Shown here: positions 11,801 to 21,300 of the stretch, piece by piece
How the letters are laid out: every line of letters begins with the position of its first letter
How positions within the stretch are numbered: the stretch's first letter is position 1
NCBI RefSeq assembly: GCF_964204645.1
Contig: NC_134034.1
Span: 2,016,072-2,080,071, forward strand
Source: Tubulanus polymorphus
Lineage: Eukaryota; Nemertea; Palaeonemertea; Tubulaniformes; Tubulanidae
Direction: 5' to 3'
DNA: 64,000 nt
Made by a program: the position numbers and the translations under genes
The notes under the pieces: model-generated
Seen by the model: the letters and a program-made list of their open reading frames with translations, nothing else
Databases searched by the model: none
Told to the model about the DNA's origin: nothing

Positions 11801-14800
11801 TTTCTGCCATCGAATAAGAAAAATTTGATTCACTCGAGACCCTTCCATCCCTGCCCCTAAATAAGAGAAATTTGATTTCGTCTGGACACCCATACCCTCG
11901 TCCTGTTAGTGCACATAATATCCAGGGCCACGTTTTATAGACTGGTATTACCTTTAACCCATAGGCTAACTGAATTCATTATCAATTGAGTTAGCCCTAG
12001 TTAAAGATAATACCAGTCTCATCAGATTAGAAATTAACCAATTAACACTGCACCTTCAAACAAATTGATCCATCAAATATCAATTCATTTCATGTAAAAT
12101 GTATTTTATCTCTCTTTCTATGCGATGAAACAGCTCATAGCACAAAGAACTGTTTCGATATACAGATGAATTTCAATAGAGGACCTAAGGTAAATAAATC
12201 AACGTTACTGTTAGAAATTGAGGTTGTCGTAGGGGGATTTATGGAGGCAGCCATCTTTTCTAGTAGGGTTCATACATTAAATCAATAGTAGGTTGCTCAA
12301 TGATGTCATAGAGGGATTTATGGAGGCAGCCATCTTTTCTAGAAGGGTTCATACATTAAACCACTAGTAGGTTACTTGATGATGTCATATGGGGATTCAT
12401 GGAGGCAGCCATCTTTTCTAGAAGGGTTCATACATTAAATCACTAGTAGGTTACTTGATGATGTCATATGGGGATTTATGGAGGCAGCCATCTTTTCTAG
12501 AAGCGTTCATAGATTAGATCACTAGTAGGTAACTTGATGATGTCATAGGGTGATTTATGGAAGCAGTCATCTTTTCTAGAAGGGTCTATAGATCAAATCA
12601 CTTGTAGGTAATTTGATAATGTCATAGGGGGATTATTGAGATATCCACCATTTCTGCAATGTCTACGGTCTATAGATGAATTGATAAGTAGGCAATTTGA
12701 TGATGATGTTATAGAGTGATTCGTGGAGGCTGCCATCTTTTCCGCTACTGATGTTTGTTTTTTTGTGCGTGGTTATTTTCAGGTGAATTCCGAGTTTTAT
12801 ACCGGATGGTTGGATCTATGGGGTAAAGCTCATTCTCACACCGATAGTTCAGTTATTGCTAATTATCTCGATCAAATGCTCAAATACGCCAATAATACTA
12901 ACGTAAACATGTAAGTACATCCGAGCGATCGGTCAGGCAGGTTTTGATTCAAGTTTAGGGGCGAACTCTTTAATCGGATCGGAGAATCCATTTTCCTCAA
13001 ATTGTACTCTATTATTGGTCACGAGACTTTTTGGAGTCTCCAGAACCTCCTGACGAGGTGGTGTGATTCGGATTTTGTATGGAGCCAACCGGAGATTTCA
13101 GACGGAGACTTCGGAGGTCAGAGTACGCCCTAGGTCTTCAAGGATTAGCAATTCCAGATTACTAATATTCTACGGGTCGCTCTATCAAGTTTACAGAGTT
13201 TAATCATTATGCTATTCCTGATTAGTAAGCTGGGCATATTCTGATTGAAACAAACGCGATAGAAGAAAATTCCGGATGTGTTAGAGACCAATCAATAAGA
13301 ATGATGAATTCTGGAATTGGTACCGGTATTGGCCAATCAAAACCTGCTTTGATAAAACATAGATAACCTACCAGAATGAACTTCCGTAATGGTTCATCTT
13401 TCTGATTATAGGTACATGTTTGAAGGCGGTACTAATTTCGGTTATTGGAACGGAGCTGAAATGAGACCCTACGTTCCTCAGGTCACTAGTTACGACTACG
13501 ACAGTCCACTCTCAGAAGCCGGTGACCTCACAACGAAATACTTCGCCGTACAGAAAACTATATCTAAGGTATCAGGAATTAACGCAGTTGTGTGGGTTTA
13601 ATTGGACTCTGGATCCAGTTCCACAGTTGTGTGGGTTTAATTGGACTCTGGATCTAGTTCCACAGTTGTGTGGGTTTAATTGGACTCTGGATCCAGTTCC
13701 ACAGTTGTGTGGGTTTAATTGGACTCTGGATCCAGTTCCACAGTTATGTGGGTTTAATTGGACTCTGGATCCAGTTCTACAGTTGTGTGGGTTTAATTCG
13801 TCTCTGGATCCAGTTCCGCAGTTGTGTGGGTTTGATTTGTGTCTGGATCCAGTTCCATAGTTGTGTGGGTTTAATTTAACTCTGAATCCAGTTCCACAGT
13901 TGTGTGGGTTTAATTTGACTCTGAATCCAGTTCCACAGTTGTGTGGGTTTATTTGACTCTGAACCCAGTTCCACAGTTCTGTGGGTTAATTCAATTTGAC
14001 CTCGGATCCAGTTCCACAGTTGTGTGGGTTTAATTTGACTCTGGATCTAGTTCTACATTTTTGCGGGTTTGAATTCATTCGAGATCCAGATCTAATGAGC
14101 TGTTTTACTTTCTCGTATTTCAGTATAAAAGATTGCCGTCTGTTCCGATGCCTAAAAACACTACGAAATACGCGTACGGAAAAGTTCAACTGCGTCTGAA
14201 GTCGACCGTATTAAACATGCTTTCAACTTTATCTCCGAAACCTCCGGTCCTCTCCAAATATCCGTTAACCATGGAACAAATTGATCACGTAAGTTTTGAT
14301 ATAACATAACTAAACTTATATACAAATGTCTCCTTTGAAGCGAAAGAAATATTTTGAATTGAAAAATTCATACTAATTGTAAAATGCACCTGCACATGTA
14401 CTATGAACGTCTGCTTGTCTTACATGCACATGTAACATGTCCTCTGATCGTCTGACATGCACGTGTAACACGTTCTCTAATCAGATGTCAATCTCATGTA
14501 CATGTAAAATCTCTTCCGACTGTTTACCAGTCTTACATATGCATGTAACATGTCCTCTGCTAGGTATCTGTCGGTTTCACATGCACATGTTACATGTCCT
14601 CCCTATGGATCATCCAATGTCTTCTGAAACTGTTGCCTGTCACGCACGTGTAACATGTCGTCCGATCTCTACCTATTTTCTAGTATTACGGTTTCGTGGT
14701 TTATCGACACATTTTGAAGAAAAGTTACACGAAAGCAACATTGAATATTTCTGGTATCAGAGATCGTGGATACGTCCTCGTCAACAGTGTAAGTTACTGA

Positions 14801-16890
14801 TACATCTATAGATCTCTTGATGATGTCATAGGGGGATTTATGGAGGCAGACATCTTTTCTAGAAGTGTCTATAGATAAAATCACTAGGTTGTTTGATGAT
14901 GTCATTGGCTGACTTATGGAGGCAGACATCTTTTCTAAAATCGTCTTTAGATGATATCACTAGGTTGTTTGATGATGTCATAGGGAAATTTATAGAGGCA
15001 GACATCTTTTCTAGAAGTGTTTATAGATCAGATCACTAGTAGGTATAAATTTGATGATGACATTAGTGTTTGAGGCAGTTGCCATCTTTATAGGGATGAG
15101 TTATAGGGAAAATTAAATAGGTTAGATTATTAGACATTTACGTGGTAAATGATTAGATCTATGGAGGCAGCTTTGTTTTATTGATTTTGTCTTGTTACAG
15201 GTGTCTGCCGGGATGGTGGTGCGTGAACACAATCGCGTAATAACCGGCATTACCGTGAAGACCAACGACATCCTGGATATAATCGTCGAAAATCAAGGTC
15301 GAATTGGATTCGCGATCGAAATGCTCGGAGAAATTAAGGTTAGTCGGGTCTAAATTTTTCAAAAACTTTTAGATCAGGTTCCGGTTAAACAGTTCTCTGA
15401 TTAAAACGGCAGAAATGAGCTTATCTAATATCCTTTAGAGTTGAAATTATCTGTGTCTTGATTTGAAGGAAGTCATGAGTCGAGGTTCTTCTTTATGCCT
15501 TGATTCGTGTTTTTTTTTTCAGGGAATCATCTCGAATGTGACGATGAATAAAGATGTACTCACGGATTGGAAAATCTATCCGCTTACGATCGAAAACGCA
15601 GCCCACGACAAAAACCTGCGTTTCGAACCAAAACGGTAACAATTTCGAAGGCAGAATCTGTCAAACATAGTGAAATATTAGTAACTAACGATACACCGTG
15701 TCGCGGTGTAGACGCACTAAAGCGGTCAGCCAGTTATTCAACACACTAAGGTGGAATTTTTCAAAATTCTCAAATGATCTCCAGCACTATAGGGTATTAA
15801 CTAGTCAGCACTGGAAGGGGTAACTCGAACCATTTCTCCTATGAAACCATTGTCAGGTCTGAGTTGTAATGCAGTTCTAATGAATTTTAATCGTTTCAAT
15901 ATTTCCTGAGTAAAAAATATCATAATCTGACTTGAAAGATCCAGTAAACTGCATATTTCGAGATATAACATTTTTTTGAATATGTTTAGGTTTGATGAGA
16001 CAGTGAGGAACACAGTTAAGACGAGTATACTGCTGACACCTGCTTTGTTCGAAGGCACAATTCCAGCAGCTCGCGACGGCAAAAACTATGACACATTCTT
16101 AAAAATGGGTCCTTCTTGGATAAAGGTAATCAACATTAGTCATTCATCCAATAAATTTCATCATTATAATGTCTGGAGTTTGTAGTTCGTTTTCAATTAG
16201 AAATATCTCGGGTGAAGTTCTGAACACATGTGAAAGGTGGACGATCAGTTTTTGAAAGTGTGCTGATAAAATGTCTAATATCTGGTGTTTGTAGCTCATT
16301 TTCAATTAAAAATGTCTCAGATGAAGCACTGAACACATGTGAAGTGTGGACGATCAGTTTTTGAAAGTGTGCTGATAAAATGTCTAATGTCTGGTGTTTG
16401 TAGTTCATTTTCAATTAGAAATGTCTCAGGTGAAGCACTGGACACATGTGAAGTGTGGACGATCAGTTTTTGAAAGTGTGATGATAAACTGTCTAATATC
16501 TGGTGTTTATAGTTCTTTTTCAAATAAAAATATCTGAATTTTTTTCAGGGACAAGTTTTCATCAACGGGTTCAACGTCGGGCGTTACTGGCCGGCGAAAG
16601 GTCCACAGGTCACTCTATATGTTCCAGCTCACATCCTGAAACCGGCTCCCGCGAAAAACTCCGTTTTGATTCTGGAGTTGGAGAGCGCTCCGTGTTCGTC
16701 GTTTCGTCCGCAACCGGAGTGTTCGTTGGAGTTTATCGACTATCCGATCTTGTCGAAACCGAAAGGAACAGCGGCCGGCCGACCTCGACCACATCACAGA
16801 TATCAGCTTCCCGTTACGCGGCGCCGATCTGCGGAATCTTCCGAACCGTGGCGACTTCTCCAAAAATCTGTTCCTCGCAATAAACTCTAG
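5809..16890 (+). CDS. GLB1: Beta-galactosidase, GH35 (GLB1 family), 15 exons
   Basis: A lysosomal-type GH35 beta-galactosidase that removes terminal beta-galactose from glycoconjugates. Exons: 5809-5886, 6678-6856, 7320-7470, 8306-8369, 8453-8547, then either 9106-9289 or 11435-11621, then 12134-12189, 12783-12910, 13412-13568, 14124-14288, 14684-14788, 15201-15338, 15523-15635, 15990-16125, 16549-16890. All junctions are GT-AG and phase-compatible, giving 696 or 697 residues against 677 in human GLB1. Exon 1 encodes a signal-anchor-like hydrophobic run (LLILVVTAY). Visible landmarks are [21 protein letters not shown], the GH35 signature [13 protein letters not shown] (acid/base Glu193), NSEFYTGW (nucleophile Glu273), [10 protein letters not shown], and [13 protein letters not shown] near the C-terminus. 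The C-terminal ~40 residues are basic and diverged. An AATAAA overlaps the last codons (16879-16884). GLB1L is the alternative name; the family is certain. Confidence 0.95.
6130..6600 (+). mobile_element. 3' fragment of a non-LTR retrotransposon
   Basis: In beta-galactosidase intron 1, an open segment ends with [17 protein letters not shown], the Cys-His motif found near the C-terminus of many LINE reverse transcriptases (CPxC...H...C). The stop is at about 6395, followed by an AT-rich tail with TAAATA stretches and a run of TTATC units near 6567-6590, as expected of a LINE 3' tail. It is strongly 5'-truncated. Imperfect inverted sequences around ACTGCAGTTTGGG (6103) and its complement (about 6630-6645) suggest it sits inside an older element. 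Confidence 0.55.
6920..7256. mobile_element. TTAA MITE, intron copy 1
   Basis: TTAA, CCCTTTCAG, ... GCACTGAAAGGG, TTAA. The interior carries ACACCGCAGTGCGGTGTACG and, near the right end, ACACCGCGCCGCGGTGTAGACGC, so the subterminal parts are inverted copies of each other. The left end has about 40 extra bases compared with the copy at 7530. It lies in beta-galactosidase intron 2. There is no open frame: it is a non-autonomous element. Confidence 0.85.
7530..7826. mobile_element. TTAA MITE, intron copy 2
   Basis: The cleanest copy (297 bp with both TTAA). Left end CCCTTTCAGTGCGTCTACAC, right end CAGCACTGAAAGGG, with a palindromic core near each end and a middle part reading GAAAGATGGCAGCACCTGTC. 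It lies in beta-galactosidase intron 3, only ~270 bp after the previous copy across a 151-bp exon. TTAA duplication plus CCCTTT ends is typical of piggyBac-mobilised MITEs. Confidence 0.88.
8749..8882. mobile_element. Palindromic MITE, GGGCCCAGTTTCAC family
   Basis: 134 bp bounded by GGGCCCAGTTTCAC and GTGAAACTGGGCCC. The arms continue as AAAAAGTTTAA and TTAAACTTTTT. Other copies are at 31390-31523 and 56769-56909. Neighbouring sequence on both sides (8590-8745 and 8883-9010) carries shorter GGGCCTGGTTTTA- and TTATCCCTAG-type repeats. Confidence 0.75.
9106..9289 (+). CDS. GLB1: Alternative exon 6a of the beta-galactosidase
   Basis: Begins after an AG acceptor with [13 protein letters not shown] and ends DFGP plus one base before GTAAGA. 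It encodes 61 codons, including the GH35 proton-donor glutamate, the TTDGC segment and the KCGG loop. It is a paralogous copy of 11435-11621: by hand about 42 of 61 residues are identical, both start at phase 0 and both end at phase 1. No stop or frameshift lies inside. Confidence 0.9.
9541..11305. repeat. 60-bp minisatellite array (~29 copies) between duplicated exons
   Basis: A 60-bp unit carrying GACTTGAGCGGAGTCTACTG, TACCATCCAACTCAGATATC and ACTCTCAAATCAAAAGATC repeats about 29 times in one orientation, with small indels (58-61 bp). Because 60 is a multiple of three, several frames stay open for 200 or more codons, and these frames are artefacts of the repeat. The array fills most of the interval between alternative exons 6a and 6b of the beta-galactosidase. 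A single stray GAGCGGAGTCTACT occurs at about 62118. Confidence 0.95.
11435..11621 (+). CDS. GLB1: Alternative exon 6b of the beta-galactosidase
   Basis: Begins with [13 protein letters not shown], has TTDGC and KCGG like exon 6a, and ends DFGPG plus one base before GTAAGT, one codon longer than 6a. The catalytic PENEY and all cysteines of 6a are kept. Changes cluster in the helix after the active-site strand and in the TTDGC loop (IDLDLK in 6a, SARDMK in 6b). Acceptor and donor are both good, so it is read as a functional alternative rather than a dead copy. Confidence 0.9.
11636..11830. repeat. Dispersed repeat with GGTGGCGCCAC head
   Basis: Starts CAGGGTGGCGCCACTG, then CTGGAAA, AAATTTTACC, a TTACTTTACCATTACGCGAT-like part and GAAATTT...ATTCACTCG. 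The same order is found at 33455-33640, 34265-34640 and 47990-48170. Function unknown; a dispersed element remnant. Confidence 0.55.
11918..12025. repeat. Palindromic element, ATAGACTGGTATTA ends
   Basis: Left TTTTATAGACTGGTATTACC and right GATAATACCAGTCT are inverted, with GAATTCATTATCAATTGAG near the centre. A related, interrupted copy lies at 33655-33895 in alpha-tubulin intron 2. Confidence 0.5.
12235..12735 (-). repeat. Dispersed ~80-bp repeat, 6-7 units, reverse orientation
   Basis: Units read GATGATGTCATAGGGGGATT, TATGGAGGCAGCCATCTTTT, CTAGAAGGGTTCATA on the plus strand, the reverse complement of the cluster at 902-1295. The array fills beta-galactosidase intron 7 and stops about 45 bp before the exon carrying the nucleophile glutamate. 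Confidence 0.85.
13581..14075. repeat. 39-bp minisatellite in beta-galactosidase intron 9
   Basis: About 12 units of CAGTTGTGTGGGTTTAATTG plus GACTCTGGATCCAGTTCCA (39 bp, 13 codons). It is open in several frames only because the period is a multiple of three. It starts about 12 bp after the exon 9 donor and ends about 50 bp before the exon 10 acceptor, so it makes up nearly the whole intron. Confidence 0.92.
14385..14665. repeat. Imperfect tandem repeat, ACATGCACATGTAACATGTC
   Basis: Six or so diverged units of about 40-50 bp, each with a near-palindrome around ACATGCACATGTAACATGTC followed by CTCTGATCGTCTG. It fills most of beta-galactosidase intron 10. Confidence 0.7.
14805..15065 (-). repeat. 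Dispersed ~80-bp repeat, 3 units, reverse orientation
   Basis: Three units with TTTATGGAGGCAGACATCTT and GATGATGTCATAGG, starting 16 bp after the exon 11 donor of the beta-galactosidase. Confidence 0.8.
15651..15823. mobile_element. TTAA MITE, right half only
   Basis: Contains CTGTCAAACATAGTGAAATA, a hairpin part around ACACCGTGTCGCGGTGTAGA, and a right end close to CAGCACTGGAAGGGG. The left half is missing. The fragment begins about 15 bp inside intron 13 of the beta-galactosidase, next to the exon donor. Confidence 0.7.
16165..16520. repeat. ~107-bp tandem repeat, 3-4 units, last beta-galactosidase intron
   Basis: Units contain AATATCTGGTGTTTGTAG, TTCATTTTCAATTAGAAAT, AACACATGTGAA and GGACGATCAGTTTTTGAAAG. 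Three full copies and a partial one fill the intron before the last exon. Confidence 0.85.
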
Positions 16891-17159
16891 ACGTTAGAAA
16901 TCGGTATTTTTTTAAATTTAAACGAGGTATGTAATTAGTAACAGCTGATCTGGGGTCCAGTTGCACCGTCAACATCAAGTCCAAATGTGGTCTAGAATAT
17001 TATGACTTGTCTAAAATGATACTGAATTAAGATTGTCTTGGACTGATCTATATATAAGCTGACTGTCAAAGTTAACCCCCCCCCTCCCCCGACGAAAACG
17101 GATTTTTTCGAATGGTCACACTAAACATAGAACTGAGGACTATGCACTAAATAAGTTCC

Positions 17160-17405
17160 GGAAAGGATGGCTGCCTCTCTAAGTCCACTATGACGTCTTC
17201 AAAATGCCAACCATTATTACGATAGGTTATGATCTCCAGATAATTTGATGATGTTATAGGGAGGTTTTTGTAGGCAGTCGTCTTTTCTAGAAAGGACGTA
17301 ATGATCAAATTAGGTTTTCTTGAAGGGTCTATAGATCAAATCACTACTTATTCTCAGGTAATCTGGCGATATCAATCGATGATGTCATAGGGGGATTTTC
17401 GGTAC
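17160..17405 (-). repeat. Dispersed ~80-bp repeat, degenerate units
   Basis: Degenerate units with GATGATGTCATAGGGGGATT and TCTTTTCTAGAAAGG; one unit at about 17163-17205 is in the opposite orientation. Confidence 0.65.
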
Positions 17406-17751
17406 AAAATTAATTTTCCTTAAAGGCGTGAGTTAATTATTTGTTTGAATGCAATCTCGGGAAATTTTGGTTCAGAACTATTTTCTATGAAGGTCTAATG
17501 GATTTGATTACTCAGCCGATGTCATAGAGGCTTAATCGCGCAGTTAATCCGCGAGGTTACTACTTTAAGTATGAGTTCAATAACGATCAGGTAAAATAAT
17601 GTATGATTCAAGACAAAAAACAATCATGTATTTTTATTCTGGATGAGAATGTAAGTTGTATGTTGGAGTAATCATTCAATGAATTACCCCTCCTCCACGG
17701 TTGTAGCGTTTTCTACTCATGTTTTCTAAATGCATGTAAATTAAATTTCTA

Positions 17752-18125
17752 AAGTCCAGTTTAATGAGAGAGAAAATCCTCCATTTTGTCAAATTTCTTG
17801 GATTTGAACATTGTTACCATGCCTACGCCACCCTGATTTAGTTGTTGAGACCCCACAAGAAAAATAACTTCATTTCGTAGGCATGGTGACAATGTAAAAA
17901 TTCAAGAAATTTCACAAAATGGAGGATTTTCTCTCTCATTCAATTGGACTTAAGGAGTCTTTTTGCCAATCCATCTAATTGGTACAGAACTGGAAATATA
18001 TCGGATATTCAGTTGTTGTCCGCGACTTTTGGCATTCTGTTAAGACATAAATGAGGTATGTATCCCAAAAAGTAAGCAAAATATCCCAGAAAAACAGGTC
18101 TCATCAATTAATAAATAGACATTAG
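17752..18125. mobile_element. Foldback element, AATAGACATTAG-ended, copy 1
   Basis: The left arm, starting AAGTCCAGTTTAATGAGAG, is the inverse of CTCTCATTCAATTGGACTT at 17933-17951. Between them the arms continue through AATCCTCCATTTTGTC and the centre has CATGCCTACG facing CGTAGGCATG. A ~170-bp tail ends AAATAGACATTAG. The same tail and the right arm recur at 26431-26655, and the general plan matches 37861-38367. Confidence 0.7.
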
Positions 18126-18350
18126 ATGAATAAATATATAACATTCCTTTACAACGATCTTGTTTTCTTCGTTGTTCAGTCTTACATAGTCTTACCAAAC
18201 ATGTGTGACGTGTTTTTTTTTTAACCCAAGCTGCAGTACTTTACTTCGTGAGTCCGACGCCATTAGCCAATAAGTGATTTGCATGAACGGTTCATAGATT
18301 TCAACTAAAACGTGGGATACGTTGTAGTACGGTTTCGAATAAAGACGCGC

Positions 18351-21300
18351 TCAACGATTAACGCACTGTTTCAGTTTAGCGACGACATCCATGGAGGAGA
18401 AGGTGTACAAGACCGGGTTGACCGCCGAATTTATCGGTAAGATTATAATAGCGATCGTGGCCGACCACAAATTGGGTATAGCCACCCCTGTTATAGCGGC
18501 TATACTGAGACTTATGACAGGAGCCCAACAGGCCACGTGGACCAGAAATATGGGCATTAGTCTTCGGGCGGTTAGTAGTTCAGTATGACAACTGCGCCCG
18601 GATTCGATACGCGAGCGTCTGACCTGCAGATACAGCGCCGCGTAGGCGACAAGAATCAACAACAAACCGAAACCGTTCAAGCAGACGAACACGCCAAACG
18701 AGAATCCCCAGGTCTGGACGTTCTGCGCGCGCAACGTCAACGGCAAGCAGACGCCGTTCTGACCGTAGACGTTCGCGAGCCCGAGCGTCAACGGAATCGT
18801 GGCTACAAGGATAAACATCGCCCAAACCGCGCCCGAGATCGCCACCGATATTCGTCTGGAGCGGATTTGTTTTCCGGTCCAGATGGTCACGGCGCGTTCA
18901 ATGGCGATTATCAAAACGAAAGCGAGAGAACATTCGGAGGAGATCAAAACTAGGAACCCGCAGAACGTACAAAGACTGCTGTTCTCCCAGGTTTGCGCGT
19001 ACGCGTTAAAGACACCGAGATAGTAGTAGTCACTAGCGGCTATGATGAGTAAATAAGCGCCCATGATGGTGTCCGAGATGGCGAGGTTCACCGTGAAAAC
19101 GACCGTGGCCGTGAATTTGACATTTTTATCCGTAATACGCCAGCCGATGACGAAAGCGTTGCCGAATAGGGCAAAGAAGCCGGTGATCCACACCGCGATT
19201 CGGAGAATATCGGAGGCGATCAGCTCGTCGCATGAGGAGAATTCGTCCGGGGCTGGGGTGCAGGTCTTAACGCTCGGGGCCAGGCAACAAAGACGATAGG
19301 AATCAGTGAACAGGCTGTCGAGATTCGGAGTCCGACTGAAACTGGTCTGCGAGATCTCCGCGATTCCGTTCGAACGAAGGTCCAACCGACCAATCAGCGG
19401 CAAGTCGTCGAAAACGGCCGTTTGGACGGTTGAAATACCGTTACCGCTTAAATTCAAATTCAGCAACGCGTTCAAACCCCTGAAAACCCCGGTTTTAAGA
19501 GTTCTGATCGATAAGGCGCTCAGGTCCAAACGCGTCATACGCGCTAGCCCGACAAAAGTGCCCGGTTCGATGCTCGAAATTGGATTACCTCGTAAAAGAA
19601 GGTAGCGCAGATTTTTCAGACTGGCGAACACTCCGCGCGTTAACCTGGACAATGCGTTATTCCGCAGGTCCAACTCGTAAAGGTTGACCAACTTGTCCAG
19701 TACCGCGGGCGCAAGCTCGGTGATATTGTTAGCAGATAAATCAAGTCGGCCTAGTAACAGAAATCGGGTGAAGTCGAATCGTTCCGGCACGCTGATACCG
19801 CATCCACTCAACAACAGTGCTCTGATCGAGCCGGGTAGTTTAAACGGGATCGCGTCCGTCCCAATCGAGCCCACACCCGAACAATCCACGCCGTAACCAA
19901 TACACCGACAACCGTTCGGGCACTTTCCAACCATATCGCAGAACAACTCATCATCCCCGGTTACGGGGCAGTGGAATTTCCCGTCGCATAGATCCGCCGT
20001 CTGCGCGACCGTGGCTGAGCTGCGCCTGCACCGCAGACGACCGGCCGATTCGTAAACTTCATCGCAGTTTATTTCGTCGAAACCGCCGTCGCAGTCCCAA
20101 ACACCGTTACAGACTTTATACCCCGGTACGCAATACGACCGTGGGCACTTTAACGTCCCGACCGGGCAGACGAACTTCTCGCAGTTGTGCAAATGTTCCA
20201 TTCTGGTGCAGACGGTTTTGTTGAATTCGTCAAGTTCGTAAATGCACCTGTGTTTGAGCGAGTAACAATGGGCAGATGAGTCAGAGCAGCGATAACTACG
20301 ACCGGGATCTGCCTTACAGACGGCGTGCCCGGTTCCACCGCGTTCGGGCGTTTCATCTTGAACGGCCCCGGGGCAATCATCTACGTCATCGTTGACTAAC
20401 TCATTACTGATACACGCCCCGCTGTAGCACTGAAAACCCCGACATTCACTAGTACAGCTCACCTCGTCAGACCCGTCCAGACAATCTGGACGTCCGTCGC
20501 ACCATAGATGGCGCTGTAAGCATTGTCCGTTCGCGCAGACGGTTTGGTGATTTTTGCAGCTCGGGTAAACGCAGGCGGACTCGTCGCTGCCATCCGCGCA
20601 GTCGGAAACAAAGTCGCAATAAGAAGAAATCGATATACAATTTCCATCTTTACGACATTTGAAGTGATTTTGGCCGCAGGTGCAGTTGTGTTCGTCCTCG
20701 CCTGCCGCAGACCGACAATCATTCGTACCATCGCATACACGATGACCGTGCAGACATGAACCGTCATTACACCGGAACTGCCCTGACAAACAGGTCCGCG
20801 ATTCCGGGGCGTCGATACGACAAAGTACCCCACCCCAGTTATGAATGGCTGAGTCGTAGTCGCAAGCGCTAGACTGGACCCCGACTGTGTGGCGATCTAC
20901 TCGGTAACAATGGCCCGGTTTTGAACCGAAAACAACGCGTGATACAGCTGCGAATTGGACCGTACGCCGTATGAATTCGGCTACACTTTCGGCCGAAGTC
21001 GGCGTCGGAACTGTGACCAGGACGCCACCTCGCGGCCGACAGATGTCACCAGCGGCAAGTAGGTTCTGGCGATATTTCGCCGGGCGACAAACGCACGTGC
21101 AAATATTACCGAAGACCGCGCACGCGCGTGGGCACTTCGGAACTAATCGGATACGTTCGGGCCGTGTTCGTAAGGTCGATCGAAGCTCGCAGAAAAATAG
21201 GCTGCGGTATTTCAGTTGACAGGGAAATCGGGCCCAGTTAGCTTTCCCGTAAGGGCTGCTAAACAGCATGATCGTGCACAACATGTTCGGGTCTGGTAAT

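Larger units (their letters stand above)
16891..18350. other. Spacer between convergent beta-galactosidase and receptor genes
   Basis: No coding sequence is recognised. It contains a palindromic block starting GGTCCAGTTGCACCG (about 16955-17070), a C-rich run near 17077, ~80-bp repeat units (17160-17405) and a foldback element (17752-18125). Polyadenylation of both genes must occur here; the only clear signals are AATAAA at 16879 and A-rich stretches. Confidence 0.6.

Noticed and set aside
13522-13879. Repetitive ORF of 13-residue units
   Set aside because: Product of the 39-bp intronic minisatellite directly after exon 9 of the beta-galactosidase.
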